Part shown: positions 27,416-35,945 of the stretch, piece after piece
How positions within the stretch are numbered: the stretch's first letter is position 1
Layout: every line of letters starts with the position of its first letter
Source: Paenibacillus allorhizosphaerae
Lineage (GTDB): Bacteria; Bacillota; Bacilli; Paenibacillales; NBRC-103111
Direction of reading: 5' to 3'
DNA: 64,000 bases
Assembly (NCBI RefSeq): GCF_910594985.1
Contig: NZ_CAJVCE010000002.1
Location: 372,001 to 436,000 of the forward strand
Position numbers and translations under genes: made by a program
Notes under the pieces: model-generated
Databases searched by the model: none
What the model was told of the DNA's origin: nothing
Seen by the model: the letters and a program-made list of their open reading frames with translations, nothing else

Positions 27416-28372
27416 ATGCAAACGGTTGAACTGCAGTATCCTCTGCAGAATGTTGAACCAAACGCCGGTCCGCAGGTGCTTGCGATCGGAGACTTCGACG
27501 GTGTGCATCTCGGACATCAGGAAGTGATTCATCGGGCCGTGCAGCGAGGCGCCGAGCTGCATGTGCCGGCGGCGATCATGACGTTCCATCCGCATCCGAG
27601 ACAAATGCTAGGAATGGATACGTATACGAAAATTATTACGCCGCTTGCCGCAAAGCAGACGTTGCTGCGGGAGCTGCGCGTAAATACGACCTATATTGTA
27701 AACTTTAGCGAATCGTTTATGCACTTGACGCCGGAACAATTTGTGGAAAACATTCTGATTCCGCTCAACGTAAACAGCGTTTTCGTAGGCTTCGATTTCA
27801 GGTTCGGCCATAAAGGCGCCGGCACGCCGGATACGTTGTGCGAGCTCGCGAAAGGGCGGTTCGCAGTAGAAATTGTGAGGCAGTTTTCTTTGCAGGGCCG
27901 CAAAGTAAGCAGCACGCTGGTCAGAGAGCATTTGCTGCGCGGCGAAGTGAGGGAAGCGATGTCGCTGCTGGGCCGCCCGTACCTGCTGCGGGGAACGGTC
28001 GTGCACGGCGAAGCGAGGGGAAGAACGATCGGCTTTCCGACGGCCAATATCCGGGTTTCCGAGCCGTATATCATCCCTGCAAACGGCGTATATGCCGTTG
28101 AAGCCCGCGTAGGGGACCGCTTGTACGGAGGCGTCATGAACATCGGTGTGAAGCCCACGTTCGAATCGGATTTGGCGGAGCCGACGCTGGAGGTTCATCT
28201 ATTCGATTTCTCTCAAGATATTTACGGTGAAGAAGTAGCGGTCAGCCTGATTGAATTCATACGGGAAGAACGCAAGTTTACATCCGTGCAGGAGTTGATT
28301 GCGCAGATCGCAAGCGATGCGGATAAAGCCCGATCCATCGTCCGAGAAAGAAAGTCCGTACAAAACTCGTAA
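27416..28372 (+). CDS. ribF: Bifunctional riboflavin kinase/FAD synthetase
   Basis: A 318-residue RibF. The N-terminal FMN adenylyltransferase domain has the nucleotidyl-transferase motif IGDFDGVHLGHQEVI (about residues 23-37) and TFHPHPRQML. The C-terminal riboflavin kinase domain has GRTIGFPTANI (about 203) and GVMNIGVKPTF near residue 240. It converts riboflavin to FMN and then to FAD. ATG 27416 follows a modest site (TAGGTGACG). It is the last gene before the rpsO promoter and no strong terminator separates them. Confidence 0.96.
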   Translation: MQTVELQYPLQNVEPNAGPQVLAIGDFDGVHLGHQEVIHRAVQRGAELHVPAAIMTFHPHPRQMLGMDTYTKIITPLAAKQTLLRELRVNTTYIVNFSESFMHLTPEQFVENILIPLNVNSVFVGFDFRFGHKGAGTPDTLCELAKGRFAVEIVRQFSLQGRKVSSTLVREHLLRGEVREAMSLLGRPYLLRGTVVHGEARGRTIGFPTANIRVSEPYIIPANGVYAVEARVGDRLYGGVMNIGVKPTFESDLAEPTLEVHLFDFSQDIYGEEVAVSLIEFIREERKFTSVQELIAQIASDADKARSIVRERKSVQNS

Positions 28373-28377
28373 TTCAT

Positions 28378-28407
28378 TTTACTTTTATGCGAGAGTTGTG
28401 TTATACT
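28378..28407 (+). promoter_or_regulatory. Probable sigma-A promoter of rpsO
   Basis: TTTACT (28378-28383), an 18-bp spacer and TATACT (28402-28407), just after the ribF stop. It gives rpsO its own promoter and a leader of about 125 nt. Confidence 0.65.
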
Positions 28408-28413
28408 TTGAAA

Positions 28414-28539
28414 CGTTGTCGATACGGTCCGACCGGATCGGCTGAATCGACACCTTGGCATGGAGCACCGAGCACTCCGACGGGCTCTGGGCTTTAGGTG
28501 ATAGGAAACATACTATAATTATTATGGAGGTGACTCAGC
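28414..28539 (+). promoter_or_regulatory. Structured rpsO leader
   Basis: One hairpin forms from CGAT and CGGT with ACCG and ATCG at about 28420-28440. A second domain is closed by CACCT (28451-28455) with AGGTG (28496-28500) and contains GAGC (28470-28473) with GCTC (28484-28487), resembling a branched junction. S15 leaders that mimic its rRNA junction are known in several bacteria, including Geobacillus. That this leader binds S15 is inferred. Confidence 0.5.
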
Positions 28540-28809
28540 ATGGCATTGACACAAGAGCGTAAACAGGAACTGATCCAAACGCACAAGACGCATGAAAGCG
28601 ACACAGGATCTCCTGAAGTACAAATTGCCATTCTTACGGAAAACATCGTGAACTTGACCAGCCATCTGAAGACGCACAAGAAGGATCATCATTCTCGTCG
28701 CGGTCTGCTGAAAATGGTCGGCCAACGCCGTAAGCTGCTTACGTATTTGAAAAACAAAGACGTAAAACGTTACAGCGCCCTGATCGAAAAACTCGGTCTG
28801 CGCCGTTAA
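28540..28809 (+). CDS. rpsO: 30S ribosomal protein S15
   Basis: An 89-residue S15, a primary 16S rRNA-binding protein of the platform. The diagnostic [30 protein letters not shown] and the [19 protein letters not shown] block are intact. ATG 28540 follows ATGGAGGTGA. It lies between ribF and pnp as in most bacteria. Length is exactly the family norm. Confidence 0.98.
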   Translation: MALTQERKQELIQTHKTHESDTGSPEVQIAILTENIVNLTSHLKTHKKDHHSRRGLLKMVGQRRKLLTYLKNKDVKRYSALIEKLGLRR

Positions 28810-28824
28810 TCGTCAGCAAACAAC

Positions 28825-28897
28825 AAAGCAACCACGTTTGTCACAGGTAGCGCGAACGCCTTCGGCGGTCGGATGCCAGGGCGGCGCGGTTGTTTTT
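28825..28897 (+). terminator. Probable terminator after rpsO
   Basis: CAACC near 28829-28833 can pair with GGTTG at 28888-28892, enclosing GC-rich inner pairings around CGCCTTCGGCG, followed by TTTTT. It lies before the pnp ribosome binding site and probably limits read-through. The long interrupted stem makes this less certain than the other terminators. Confidence 0.5.
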
Positions 28898-29054
28898 CAT
28901 ATGGAGCGTAAATCCTTCCTAATGTTTTGCCGAAAAGAAGGAAATACTAGCCAGTATGCAGAAATGGATAAGTGAAGGTACATAAGCATTAGTAATCCGT
29001 TCTGAGGGACAAGCGTCCCAGAAAGGTACGGGTTCAATATTAAGGAGGTTGAAT

Positions 29055-31157
29055 ATGGAGAAAAAGGTGCAGATGGAGCTGGGCGGTCGCACGCTCATCC
29101 TTGAAACCGGCCGACTTGCGAAGCAAGCCAATGCAGCCGTCGTTGCCCGCTATGGGGAAACGGTGATTCTGTGTACGGTAACGGCTTCCGCAGAGCCGAA
29201 AGATCTTGACTTTTTCCCGCTCACCGTAAACTATGAGGAGCGGCTTTATTCTGTCGGGAAAATTCCCGGAGGGTTCATTAAACGGGAGGGACGTCCGAGC
29301 GAAAAGGCCATTTTGGCAGGCCGCTTGACGGACCGGCCGATTCGTCCGTTGTTCCCGGAAGGATTCCGGAACGATGTACAGATCGTAGCGATGGTCATGA
29401 GCGTGGATCAAGATTGCGCGCCGGAAATCGCGGCGATGATCGGTACGTCCGCTGCGCTCAGCATCTCCGATGTGCCGTTTAACGGTCCGGTCGGCGGTGT
29501 CATAGTAGGGCGCGTGGACGGTCAGTTCATCATTAACCCGACGTTGGAGCAAGCGGACAAAAGCGACATTCATCTGGTTGTGGCCGGAACGAAGGACGCG
29601 ATTATGATGGTTGAGGCCGGAGCGGACGAAGTGCCGGAGGAAGTCATGCTGGAAGCGATCATGTTCGGGCATGATGAAATTCGCAAAATCGTTGCCATTC
29701 AGGAACAATTCGTTCTGGACACAGGCAAGCCGAAGATGGAAGTAAAACTGCACAGCGTTGACACCGAAGTAAATGAAGCGGTTCGCGCTTTCGCGAAAGA
29801 ACGCCTCGTCGAAGCGATCAAAATTCCCGAGAAACACGCAAGACAGGAAGCAATCGACGCGGTCAACGCCGATGCGGTGCAGCATTTCACGGACGTGTAT
29901 GCGGAAACGCCGGACTTGCTTGCCGATGTCAAAGAAACACTCTACGACATCGTCAAAGAAGAAGTGCGCCGCTTGATTACGCATGATAAGGTGCGCCCGG
30001 ACGGTCGAGGGCTGGATGAAATTCGTCCGATCGAATGCGACATTAATTTGCTGCCTCGTACGCACGGCTCCGGTTTATTCACGCGCGGCCAAACGCAAGC
30101 ACTCAGCGTATGTACGCTCGGCGCGCTCGGAGACGTTCAAATTCTCGACGGTATCGACCTCGAAGAAACGAAACGATTCATGCATCACTATAACTTCCCG
30201 CCGTTCAGCGTAGGGGAAGCCAGACCGCTTCGCCCGCCAGGCCGACGCGAAATCGGACACGGCGCTCTTGGCGAACGCGCGCTTGTTGCGGTTATTCCTT
30301 CGGAAACCGAGTTTCCGTACACGATCCGACTCGTATCTGAAGTACTCGAATCGAACGGCTCGACTTCTCAGGCAAGCATCTGCGCAAGCACGCTGGCCAT
30401 GATGGATGCTGGCGTTCCGATCAAAGCACCGGTTGCCGGTGTTGCGATGGGTCTAATCAAGGACGGGGAGCATTTCTCGATTTTGACCGACATCCAGGGG
30501 ATGGAAGACCATCTGGGCGACATGGACTTTAAAGTGGCAGGGACAGCCAAAGGGGTAACCGCGCTGCAAATGGATATTAAAATCGACGGAATTGACCGCG
30601 CGATTCTTACGCAAGCGCTGGAGCAAGCCAAGTCCGGCCGGATGCATATTTTGGGCAAAATGCTGGAACGGATCTCCCAGCCGAAGACGGAGCTTTCCCC
30701 CTATGCGCCGAAGATTCTTACGATGCAGATCAATCCGGACAAAATCCGCGACGTCATCGGTGCGGGCGGCAAGATCATCAACAAAATTATCGAAGAGACC
30801 GGCGTAAAAATCGATATCGAGCAAGACGGCCGCGTATTCATCGCTTCTTCCAATGAGCAAATGAACGAGAAAGCGCGTCAAATCATCGAAGGCATCGTTC
30901 GCGAAGTGATCGTTGGCGAAGTATACCTTGGTACGGTAAAACGGATCGAGAAATTCGGTACGTTTGTGGAAATTTTGCCGGGTAAAGAAGGTTTGGTGCA
31001 TATATCCCAGATTTCCACCGAGCGCGTAGCCAAAGTGGAAGACGTCGTGAAGATCGGCGATAAAATTACAGTGAAAGTGACCGAAATCGACGCGCAGGGC
31101 CGCATCAATTTGTCGCGTAAAGCGGTACTAACCGCCGAAGCGCCAGCCCAAGCTTAA
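29055..31157 (+). CDS. pnp: Polyribonucleotide nucleotidyltransferase (PNPase)
   Basis: A 700-residue trimeric 3'-5' phosphorolytic exoribonuclease. Two RNase PH domains (about 1-220 and 315-545, the second with [15 protein letters not shown] and [15 protein letters not shown]) flank an alpha-helical domain. A KH domain has [15 protein letters not shown] near residue 572, and an S1 domain closes the protein (about 620-690). AAGGAGG at 29042-29048 is ideally placed for ATG 29055; TTG 29049 is too close. It belongs with the other decay nucleases in this window, RNase J and RNase Y. Confidence 0.98.
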   Translation: MEKKVQMELGGRTLILETGRLAKQANAAVVARYGETVILCTVTASAEPKDLDFFPLTVNYEERLYSVGKIPGGFIKREGRPSEKAILAGRLTDRPIRPLFPEGFRNDVQIVAMVMSVDQDCAPEIAAMIGTSAALSISDVPFNGPVGGVIVGRVDGQFIINPTLEQADKSDIHLVVAGTKDAIMMVEAGADEVPEEVMLEAIMFGHDEIRKIVAIQEQFVLDTGKPKMEVKLHSVDTEVNEAVRAFAKERLVEAIKIPEKHARQEAIDAVNADAVQHFTDVYAETPDLLADVKETLYDIVKEEVRRLITHDKVRPDGRGLDEIRPIECDINLLPRTHGSGLFTRGQTQALSVCTLGALGDVQILDGIDLEETKRFMHHYNFPPFSVGEARPLRPPGRREIGHGALGERALVAVIPSETEFPYTIRLVSEVLESNGSTSQASICASTLAMMDAGVPIKAPVAGVAMGLIKDGEHFSILTDIQGMEDHLGDMDFKVAGTAKGVTALQMDIKIDGIDRAILTQALEQAKSGRMHILGKMLERISQPKTELSPYAPKILTMQINPDKIRDVIGAGGKIINKIIEETGVKIDIEQDGRVFIASSNEQMNEKARQIIEGIVREVIVGEVYLGTVKRIEKFGTFVEILPGKEGLVHISQISTERVAKVEDVVKIGDKITVKVTEIDAQGRINLSRKAVLTAEAPAQA

Positions 31158-31162
31158 TATTC

Positions 31163-31189
31163 GCTTAAGGGAGCTCCCTTCCCTTAAGC
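31163..31189 (+). terminator. Hairpin after pnp
   Basis: GCTTAAGGGA (31163-31172) pairs perfectly with TCCCTTAAGC (31180-31189) around a 7-nt loop. It lacks a T run, so it probably serves as a 3' end stabiliser beside the terminator that follows. Confidence 0.6.
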
Positions 31190-31199
31190 AAGTAAGAAG

Positions 31200-31228
31200 A
31201 AAGAGCCAGAGATGTCTGTCTCTTTTTT
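31200..31228 (+). terminator. Intrinsic terminator after pnp
   Basis: AAAGAG (31200-31205) with CTCTTT (31220-31225) and an inner CAGA/TCTG stem capped by GATG, followed by TTT. It clearly ends the pnp transcript. Confidence 0.8.
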
Positions 31229-31411
31229 GTTATGTCCGGCCATCGGATCGGTTACGGCGACGCAATGGACTCCGCTTAGTTTTGCTGCTATTTGGCGCGC
31301 CTCAGCAGTGCACAGGAGACACTAGTTCGAAAAGCAGCCTGCGGATCATGGTCTAAACTTGTCCTGAGCCGCATAAGTATGGGACAATCAAGCTATGACG
31401 GGAGTCGTGTC

Positions 31412-32455
31412 ATGAAGCGAAATCAATTATTGTTCGCGGCGCTGTGTCTCGGCGGTGTGACGTTTGGGCTGCAGCAATCGACCGCGGTAGACCGGTTTGT
31501 ACAGTATGCTTACAATCATACCGGCGAAGTGGCGGTGAGCAGCTCCGGGGTAGCGGAGCTATCGCAGGGCGGCGGCATTTGGAGCGGCTGGGGGCAGCAG
31601 AACGAAAAACGCAAAGCGCAAGTGCTGGAACAGATCAAAGCGGAGGCCGAAAAACGTCGGGTGGAACCGATTGACGCCAAAATCGATTCGGTATGGAAAG
31701 CCATTCCGGGCTATAACGGGCTGGAAGTCGATATCGAACGCACGCTGGAGCTGGCCGAACAGCGCGCTTTTGCGGAACCGCTGCAGCTGCAGTACCGCGA
31801 AATTCCGCCGAAAGTGGGCCTTGAGGAGCTTGGCTCGCAGCCGATTTACAAGGGCAATCCGAACAAAAAGATGGTCGGTTTGATGATCAACGTCGCATGG
31901 GGCGACGAGTATTTGGCTCCGATGCTCGAGACGCTCCGCACCGAGAATGTTCACGCTACGTTCTTTTTTGACGGCACCTGGCTCAAAAAAAACATTCCGA
32001 CCGCGCAAAAAATCGTAGAGGCGGGGCACGAACCGGGCAATCACGCATACACGCACAAGGATATGAGCAAGCTTGGCCGCGCCCAGCAAACGACGGAAAT
32101 TTCCCGGACCGAAGCGCTTTTGAAGGAAGCGGGCCTGGAAAACAAGCTGTTTGCGCCTCCGTCGGGCGATTATAATAAAATGACCGTCGATATTGCGCAT
32201 GAGCTGAACTTGAAGACCATTTTATGGACACTGGATACGGTGGATTGGAAAAAGCCCGACCCTTCGTCGGTCGTTCGGAAAATCGCGGATCGCGTGGAGC
32301 CGGGCACGCTGATACTCATGCATCCAACCGATACGAGCAACCGGGCGCTCAAAGGAATGATCCGTTCCATCAAAAGCAAAGGGCTTGCCCTCGGAACCGT
32401 CAGCGAAGTATTGTCGCCGGCAAGAATCCCCGAGGTTGAGTCGACAGGTCAATAA
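31412..32455 (+). CDS. ylxY: Sporulation polysaccharide deacetylase-family protein YlxY, degenerate active site
   Basis: A 347-residue NodB-fold protein with an N-terminal signal/anchor (residues 2-22). The position after pnp and before an M16 peptidase is that of B. subtilis ylxY, a sporulation gene. The zinc motif HAYTH (near residue 212) and the C-terminal LILMHPT are present. However, the motif 1 TFDDG, which supplies the catalytic and a metal-binding Asp, is replaced by INVAWGDE, and motif 3 R-x-P-P is FAPPSG. Deacetylase activity is therefore doubtful. ATG 31412 with GGGAG upstream gives a clean signal sequence. An inverted repeat TTGTCC/GGACAA lies just upstream. Confidence 0.88.
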   Translation: MKRNQLLFAALCLGGVTFGLQQSTAVDRFVQYAYNHTGEVAVSSSGVAELSQGGGIWSGWGQQNEKRKAQVLEQIKAEAEKRRVEPIDAKIDSVWKAIPGYNGLEVDIERTLELAEQRAFAEPLQLQYREIPPKVGLEELGSQPIYKGNPNKKMVGLMINVAWGDEYLAPMLETLRTENVHATFFFDGTWLKKNIPTAQKIVEAGHEPGNHAYTHKDMSKLGRAQQTTEISRTEALLKEAGLENKLFAPPSGDYNKMTVDIAHELNLKTILWTLDTVDWKKPDPSSVVRKIADRVEPGTLILMHPTDTSNRALKGMIRSIKSKGLALGTVSEVLSPARIPEVESTGQ

Positions 32456-32498
32456 TGTTAATATCTAAATATTATTGCTTCATCAAGGAGGCTATTGC

Positions 32499-33749
32499 TT
32501 GGAAAAACATACGCTTAACAACGGTCTCAGAGTCGTTTTGGAAAAAATTCCGACCTGTCGGTCCGTTGCTTTCGGCATCTGGGTGAAAACCGGATCGAGA
32601 AACGAAACTTCGCAAAATAACGGCATTTCCCATTTTATCGAACATATGCTCTTTAAAGGAACTGATAAATATTCCGCCAAGGATATCGCCGAAATTTTCG
32701 ACGGCATCGGGGGCAACGTGAATGCCTTTACTTCCAAGGAATATACGTGCTATTACTGCAAGGTGCTGGATGAGCATTTGCCGCTTGCCGTCGAAGTGCT
32801 CTCCAATATGTTCTTTCATTCCGTATTCGATACCGGGGAACTGGAGAAAGAAAAAAACGTCATCTTCGAAGAAATCGCGATGTACGACGATACGCCGGAC
32901 GATATGGTGCACGATTTGATCGCAAAGGCGGCGTTTGGCAGCCATTCGCTTGGGCAGACGATCATCGGCACGGAGCAAAATTTATCGGCGATGAGCTCGG
33001 ATACTCTGAAAGACTACATGGCGAAGCATTATACCATCGCCAATACGGTGATCAGCATTGCCGGCAACGTAAACGACGATGTGATGGAGCTGATCGGCCG
33101 GCATTTCAGCGCGTTTTCCGTTGAAGGATCGACCACCGCTATCGAACAGCTCGGCTTCCATCACGAGCTGCAATATAAGCAGAAGAAGACCGAGCAAAAT
33201 CATATCTGTCTGTCGCTGCCGGGATTATCGGCAAAGGACGAGCGGCTGTACGCGATGATTTTGCTGAACAACGCGGTCGGCGGCGGAATGAGTTCCAGAC
33301 TGTTTCAGGAAATCCGCGAGAAGCGCGGACTGGCTTATTCCGTTTATTCCTATCATTCTTCGTACCAGGACGGCGGGCTGTTCACCGTGTATACGGGAAC
33401 GGCGCCGAAACAGACAGAGGAAGTGCTGAAGGTTACGCTTGAGCTGCTTGGCGAGATCAAGGATAAAGGCTTGTCGCCGGCGGAGCTGCGAAAAGGGAAA
33501 GAGCAGATGAAGGGAAGTCTCATTCTCAGCCTGGAAAGCACAAGCAGCCGAATGAACCGTCTCGGCAAAAACGAGCTGATGCTCGGCCGTCATTACAGTC
33601 TGGACGAGATGATTGCACGAATCGAAGAGGTGGAGATGGAGCATATTCGCGAGCTGACGGCGGACATGATGTCCCATCCTTTCGCGTTAGCTATGGTAGG
33701 CACGTCCGATCAGGCGATTCAGGGGTTTAGGAGGGATCAGCTTGTCTGA
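32499..33749 (+). CDS. mlpA: M16 family zinc peptidase MlpA (YmxG)
   Basis: A 416-residue processing-peptidase-like M16 protein. The inverted zinc motif HFIEHMLFKG (near residue 45) and the downstream Glu in the LEKEKNVIFEEIAMYDD segment are present, so it should be catalytic. The C-terminal half carries the R-Y pair region REKRGLAYSVYSYHSSY. The start is TTG 32499 with AAGGAGG 7 nt upstream. In B. subtilis mlpA affects extracellular protease expression. It overlaps dut by 8 nt. Three M16 proteins lie in this window, the others being YmfF and YmfH. Confidence 0.93.
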   Translation: MEKHTLNNGLRVVLEKIPTCRSVAFGIWVKTGSRNETSQNNGISHFIEHMLFKGTDKYSAKDIAEIFDGIGGNVNAFTSKEYTCYYCKVLDEHLPLAVEVLSNMFFHSVFDTGELEKEKNVIFEEIAMYDDTPDDMVHDLIAKAAFGSHSLGQTIIGTEQNLSAMSSDTLKDYMAKHYTIANTVISIAGNVNDDVMELIGRHFSAFSVEGSTTAIEQLGFHHELQYKQKKTEQNHICLSLPGLSAKDERLYAMILLNNAVGGGMSSRLFQEIREKRGLAYSVYSYHSSYQDGGLFTVYTGTAPKQTEEVLKVTLELLGEIKDKGLSPAELRKGKEQMKGSLILSLESTSSRMNRLGKNELMLGRHYSLDEMIARIEEVEMEHIRELTADMMSHPFALAMVGTSDQAIQGFRRDQLV

Positions 33750-34197
33750 CGGGTTTCAAGTTCAAATCATGCGGCTCCCGGGAAATGAAGATATCCCGCT
33801 GCCGCAGAAAATGTCCGAATTAGCCAGCGGCTTCGACCTGTATGCGGCGGTTGGGGAGCCGATAACGCTCGGCCCGGGCGAACGGGCGCTAGTCCCTGCC
33901 GGTTTCGCTCTTGCCATGCCCGCTGAGCTGGAAGCGCAAATTCGACCGCGCAGCGGCCTCGCTTTCAAGCACGGCATTACGACGCTGAATTCGCCAGGCA
34001 CGATCGATGCCGATTACCGGGGCGAAGTGAAGGTGCTGCTCATCAACCACGGAAGAGAACCTTTCGTAGTTCAGCGCAAGGAACGAATCGCCCAAATGGT
34101 GTTTCAGATCGTGCCAAGCGTGCGGCTCGTAGAAGTAGCTGTGCTCGACGATACGGAACGGGGCGCGGGCGGCTTCGGACATACGGGAACGAAATAA
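33742..34197 (+). CDS. dut: Deoxyuridine 5'-triphosphate nucleotidohydrolase (dUTPase)
   Basis: A 151-residue homotrimeric dUTPase that removes dUTP and supplies dUMP for thymidylate. All five motifs are visible: ASGFDLYAA, PRSGLAFKHGI, NSPGTIDADYRGEV, ERIAQMVF and the C-terminal RGAGGFGHTG that closes over the active site. TTG 33742 is the start, with TAGGAGG inside the end of mlpA. In B. subtilis the corresponding interval holds ymxH instead. Two hairpins follow. Confidence 0.95.
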   Translation: MSDGFQVQIMRLPGNEDIPLPQKMSELASGFDLYAAVGEPITLGPGERALVPAGFALAMPAELEAQIRPRSGLAFKHGITTLNSPGTIDADYRGEVKVLLINHGREPFVVQRKERIAQMVFQIVPSVRLVEVAVLDDTERGAGGFGHTGTK

Positions 34198-34216
34198 AAA
34201 AGCTTCGCTTTTTCTT
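34196..34216 (+). terminator. Terminator hairpin directly after dut
   Basis: AAAAAGC and GCTTTTT (34207-34213) form an A-T rich stem with a TTC loop, overlapping the dut stop region and followed by CTTATAG. Confidence 0.6.
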
Positions 34217-34230
34217 ATAGATGAATACCC

Positions 34231-34284
34231 AACAGCACCTCGCATTTCGGCCAACGAGCCGGATTTGCGAGGTGCTGTTTTCAT
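34231..34284 (+). terminator. Long GC-rich terminator between dut and dpaA
   Basis: A perfect 14-bp stem, AACAGCACCTCGCA (34231-34244) with 34266-34279, plus inner TCGGC/GCCGG pairing, followed by TTTTCATGTTT. It insulates the sporulation genes downstream from the mlpA-dut unit. Confidence 0.8.
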
Positions 34285-34298
34285 GTTTGCGGATTGTA

Positions 34299-34326
34299 AC
34301 CCATCCTTGGGCACTCGCATAAAATG
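34299..34326 (+). promoter_or_regulatory. Sigma-K-like promoter candidate for dipicolinate synthase genes
   Basis: AC (34299-34300), a 17-bp spacer and CATAAAATG (34318-34326), which fits the mother-cell consensus AC / CATAnnnTA except for the last base. The spoVF genes of B. subtilis are transcribed by sigma-K. The short consensus makes chance matches common. Confidence 0.4.
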
Positions 34327-34410
34327 AGTTACCGAGAACGATATACGTCGCAGCCGCAACGTCGGGAACAACCAGGGCGCCGACTGGCGACAAGAAAGAG
34401 GTGAGAATGA

Positions 34411-35310
34411 ATGCTGACCGGGATTCAAGTAGCGCTGATCGGCGGCGACGCGCGCCAGCTCGAGGTGATCTTGAAATGTTCCGAGCTGGACGCATCCGTA
34501 TGCTTGATCGGATTCGATAATTTGCAAAACCAGTTTAGCGGAATCACCAAGGCGGAGCTGGTCCCCGAATCGCTTGAGGCAATGGATGCCATCATATTGC
34601 CTGCCGTGGGCACTGACGATCACGGGACCGTTGAAAGCTTGTTTTCTTCGAAAGAGCTGCGGCTTACTGACGAGCATATAGCAGCGCTGCCGAAGCATGC
34701 CAGAGTGTTTACGGGCATGGCAAAGCCGTACTTACGCAACTTGTGCGCGAAACATCAAATCAGTCTTGTCGAATTGTTTGACCGCGACGATGTGGCGATT
34801 TACAATTCCATACCGACGGCGGAAGGCGCCATTATGATGGCGATCCAAAACACGGATATTACGATTCACGGCTCGAATTCGATGGTGCTCGGATTCGGAA
34901 GAACGGGTATTACACTGGCGCGAACGCTGCAGGGAATGGGCGCGAAAGTAAGGATGGGCGTCAACAAGCCGGAATATTTCGCCCGCGCGGCGGAAATGAA
35001 CCTGAATCCGTTTTACACGAAGGAGCTTATTTCCCATGTTTCGCAGGTGGATTATTTGTTCAATACGATCCCGTCGATGATCGTCACGGCGCAGGTGATC
35101 GCCAATTTGCCGCACCGTGCGCTCATTATCGACCTTGCTTCCAGACCGGGAGGAACGGACTTCCGCTATGCTGAACGCAGAGGAGTTAAAGCTTTGCTCG
35201 CTCCGGGACTTCCGGGCATCGTAGCGCCGAAAACGGCTGGACGCATCATTGCCGACACGTTGACCCGCATCGTTATGGAAGATGCAGAGATGAGGAGGAA
35301 TGTGGAATGA
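34411..35310 (+). CDS. dpaA: Dipicolinate synthase subunit A
   Basis: A 299-residue SpoVFA. With DpaB it forms dipicolinate synthase, making the spore-core chelator dipicolinic acid from a product of DapA in the mother cell. An N-terminal dipicolinate-synthase domain (to about 140) is followed by a Rossmann NAD-binding domain with MVLGFGRTGITLARTLQGMG (about 159-178). LFNTIPSMIV and PGLPGIVAPKTAGRI follow. ATG 34411 has AAAGAGGTGAG upstream. It overlaps dpaB by ATGA, and asd, dapG and dapA, which provide the substrate, come next. Confidence 0.95.
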   Translation: MLTGIQVALIGGDARQLEVILKCSELDASVCLIGFDNLQNQFSGITKAELVPESLEAMDAIILPAVGTDDHGTVESLFSSKELRLTDEHIAALPKHARVFTGMAKPYLRNLCAKHQISLVELFDRDDVAIYNSIPTAEGAIMMAIQNTDITIHGSNSMVLGFGRTGITLARTLQGMGAKVRMGVNKPEYFARAAEMNLNPFYTKELISHVSQVDYLFNTIPSMIVTAQVIANLPHRALIIDLASRPGGTDFRYAERRGVKALLAPGLPGIVAPKTAGRIIADTLTRIVMEDAEMRRNVE

Positions 35311-35900
35311 ACTGGCAAAATAAAACGGTGGGGTTCGCCTTGACCGGATCTCATTGTACGTTTGCTGAAGTCATGCCGCAAATACGGCGATTTGTCGATG
35401 CCGGGGCCAATGTCGTGCCGATCGTATCGAATACGATCATGACAACCGATACAAGGTTCGGAACATCGGAAAATTGGCAAAAACAGTTGAAAGACATCAC
35501 AGGAAATGATATTATTTCTTCAATTGTAGATGCAGAGCCGCTCGGCCCTTCCAAGCTGCTGGACGTGTTGCTGATCGCGCCCTGCACGGGAAACACGACG
35601 AGCAAACTGGCTAACGCCATGACGGAAAGCCCGGTACTCATGGCTGCGAAGGCGCAAATGCGCAATCAGCGGCCGCTCGTGCTGGCGATTTCCACGAATG
35701 ACGGACTCGGACTGAACGCTATGAACGTCGGCAAGCTGCTTATAACGAAGAACATTTATTTTGTGCCGTTCGGACAGGATGCACCATCCGTTAAGCCGAA
35801 CTCGCTGGTCGCACGAATGGATCTGGTGATGGAAACCTGCGAAGCGGCGCTTCAGGGCAAGCAGCTTCAACCGATGCTGATCGAGCGCTTTAACTACTGA
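35307..35900 (+). CDS. dpaB: Dipicolinate synthase subunit B
   Basis: A 197-residue SpoVFB of the flavoprotein (HFCD) fold. The N-terminal VGFALTGSHCTFAEVMPQI resembles the flavin phosphate loop, and IAPCTGNTTSKLANAMTESPVLMAAKA (about residues 91-117) is the conserved core. It works with DpaA to make dipicolinic acid during sporulation. ATG 35307 overlaps the dpaA stop and GAGGAATG provides the site. Length is typical (about 200). Confidence 0.95.
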   Translation: MNWQNKTVGFALTGSHCTFAEVMPQIRRFVDAGANVVPIVSNTIMTTDTRFGTSENWQKQLKDITGNDIISSIVDAEPLGPSKLLDVLLIAPCTGNTTSKLANAMTESPVLMAAKAQMRNQRPLVLAISTNDGLGLNAMNVGKLLITKNIYFVPFGQDAPSVKPNSLVARMDLVMETCEAALQGKQLQPMLIERFNY

Positions 35901-35945
35901 TTCCTACTTACAATATATTCATAACCGCAGGGGAGAGACGAACAT

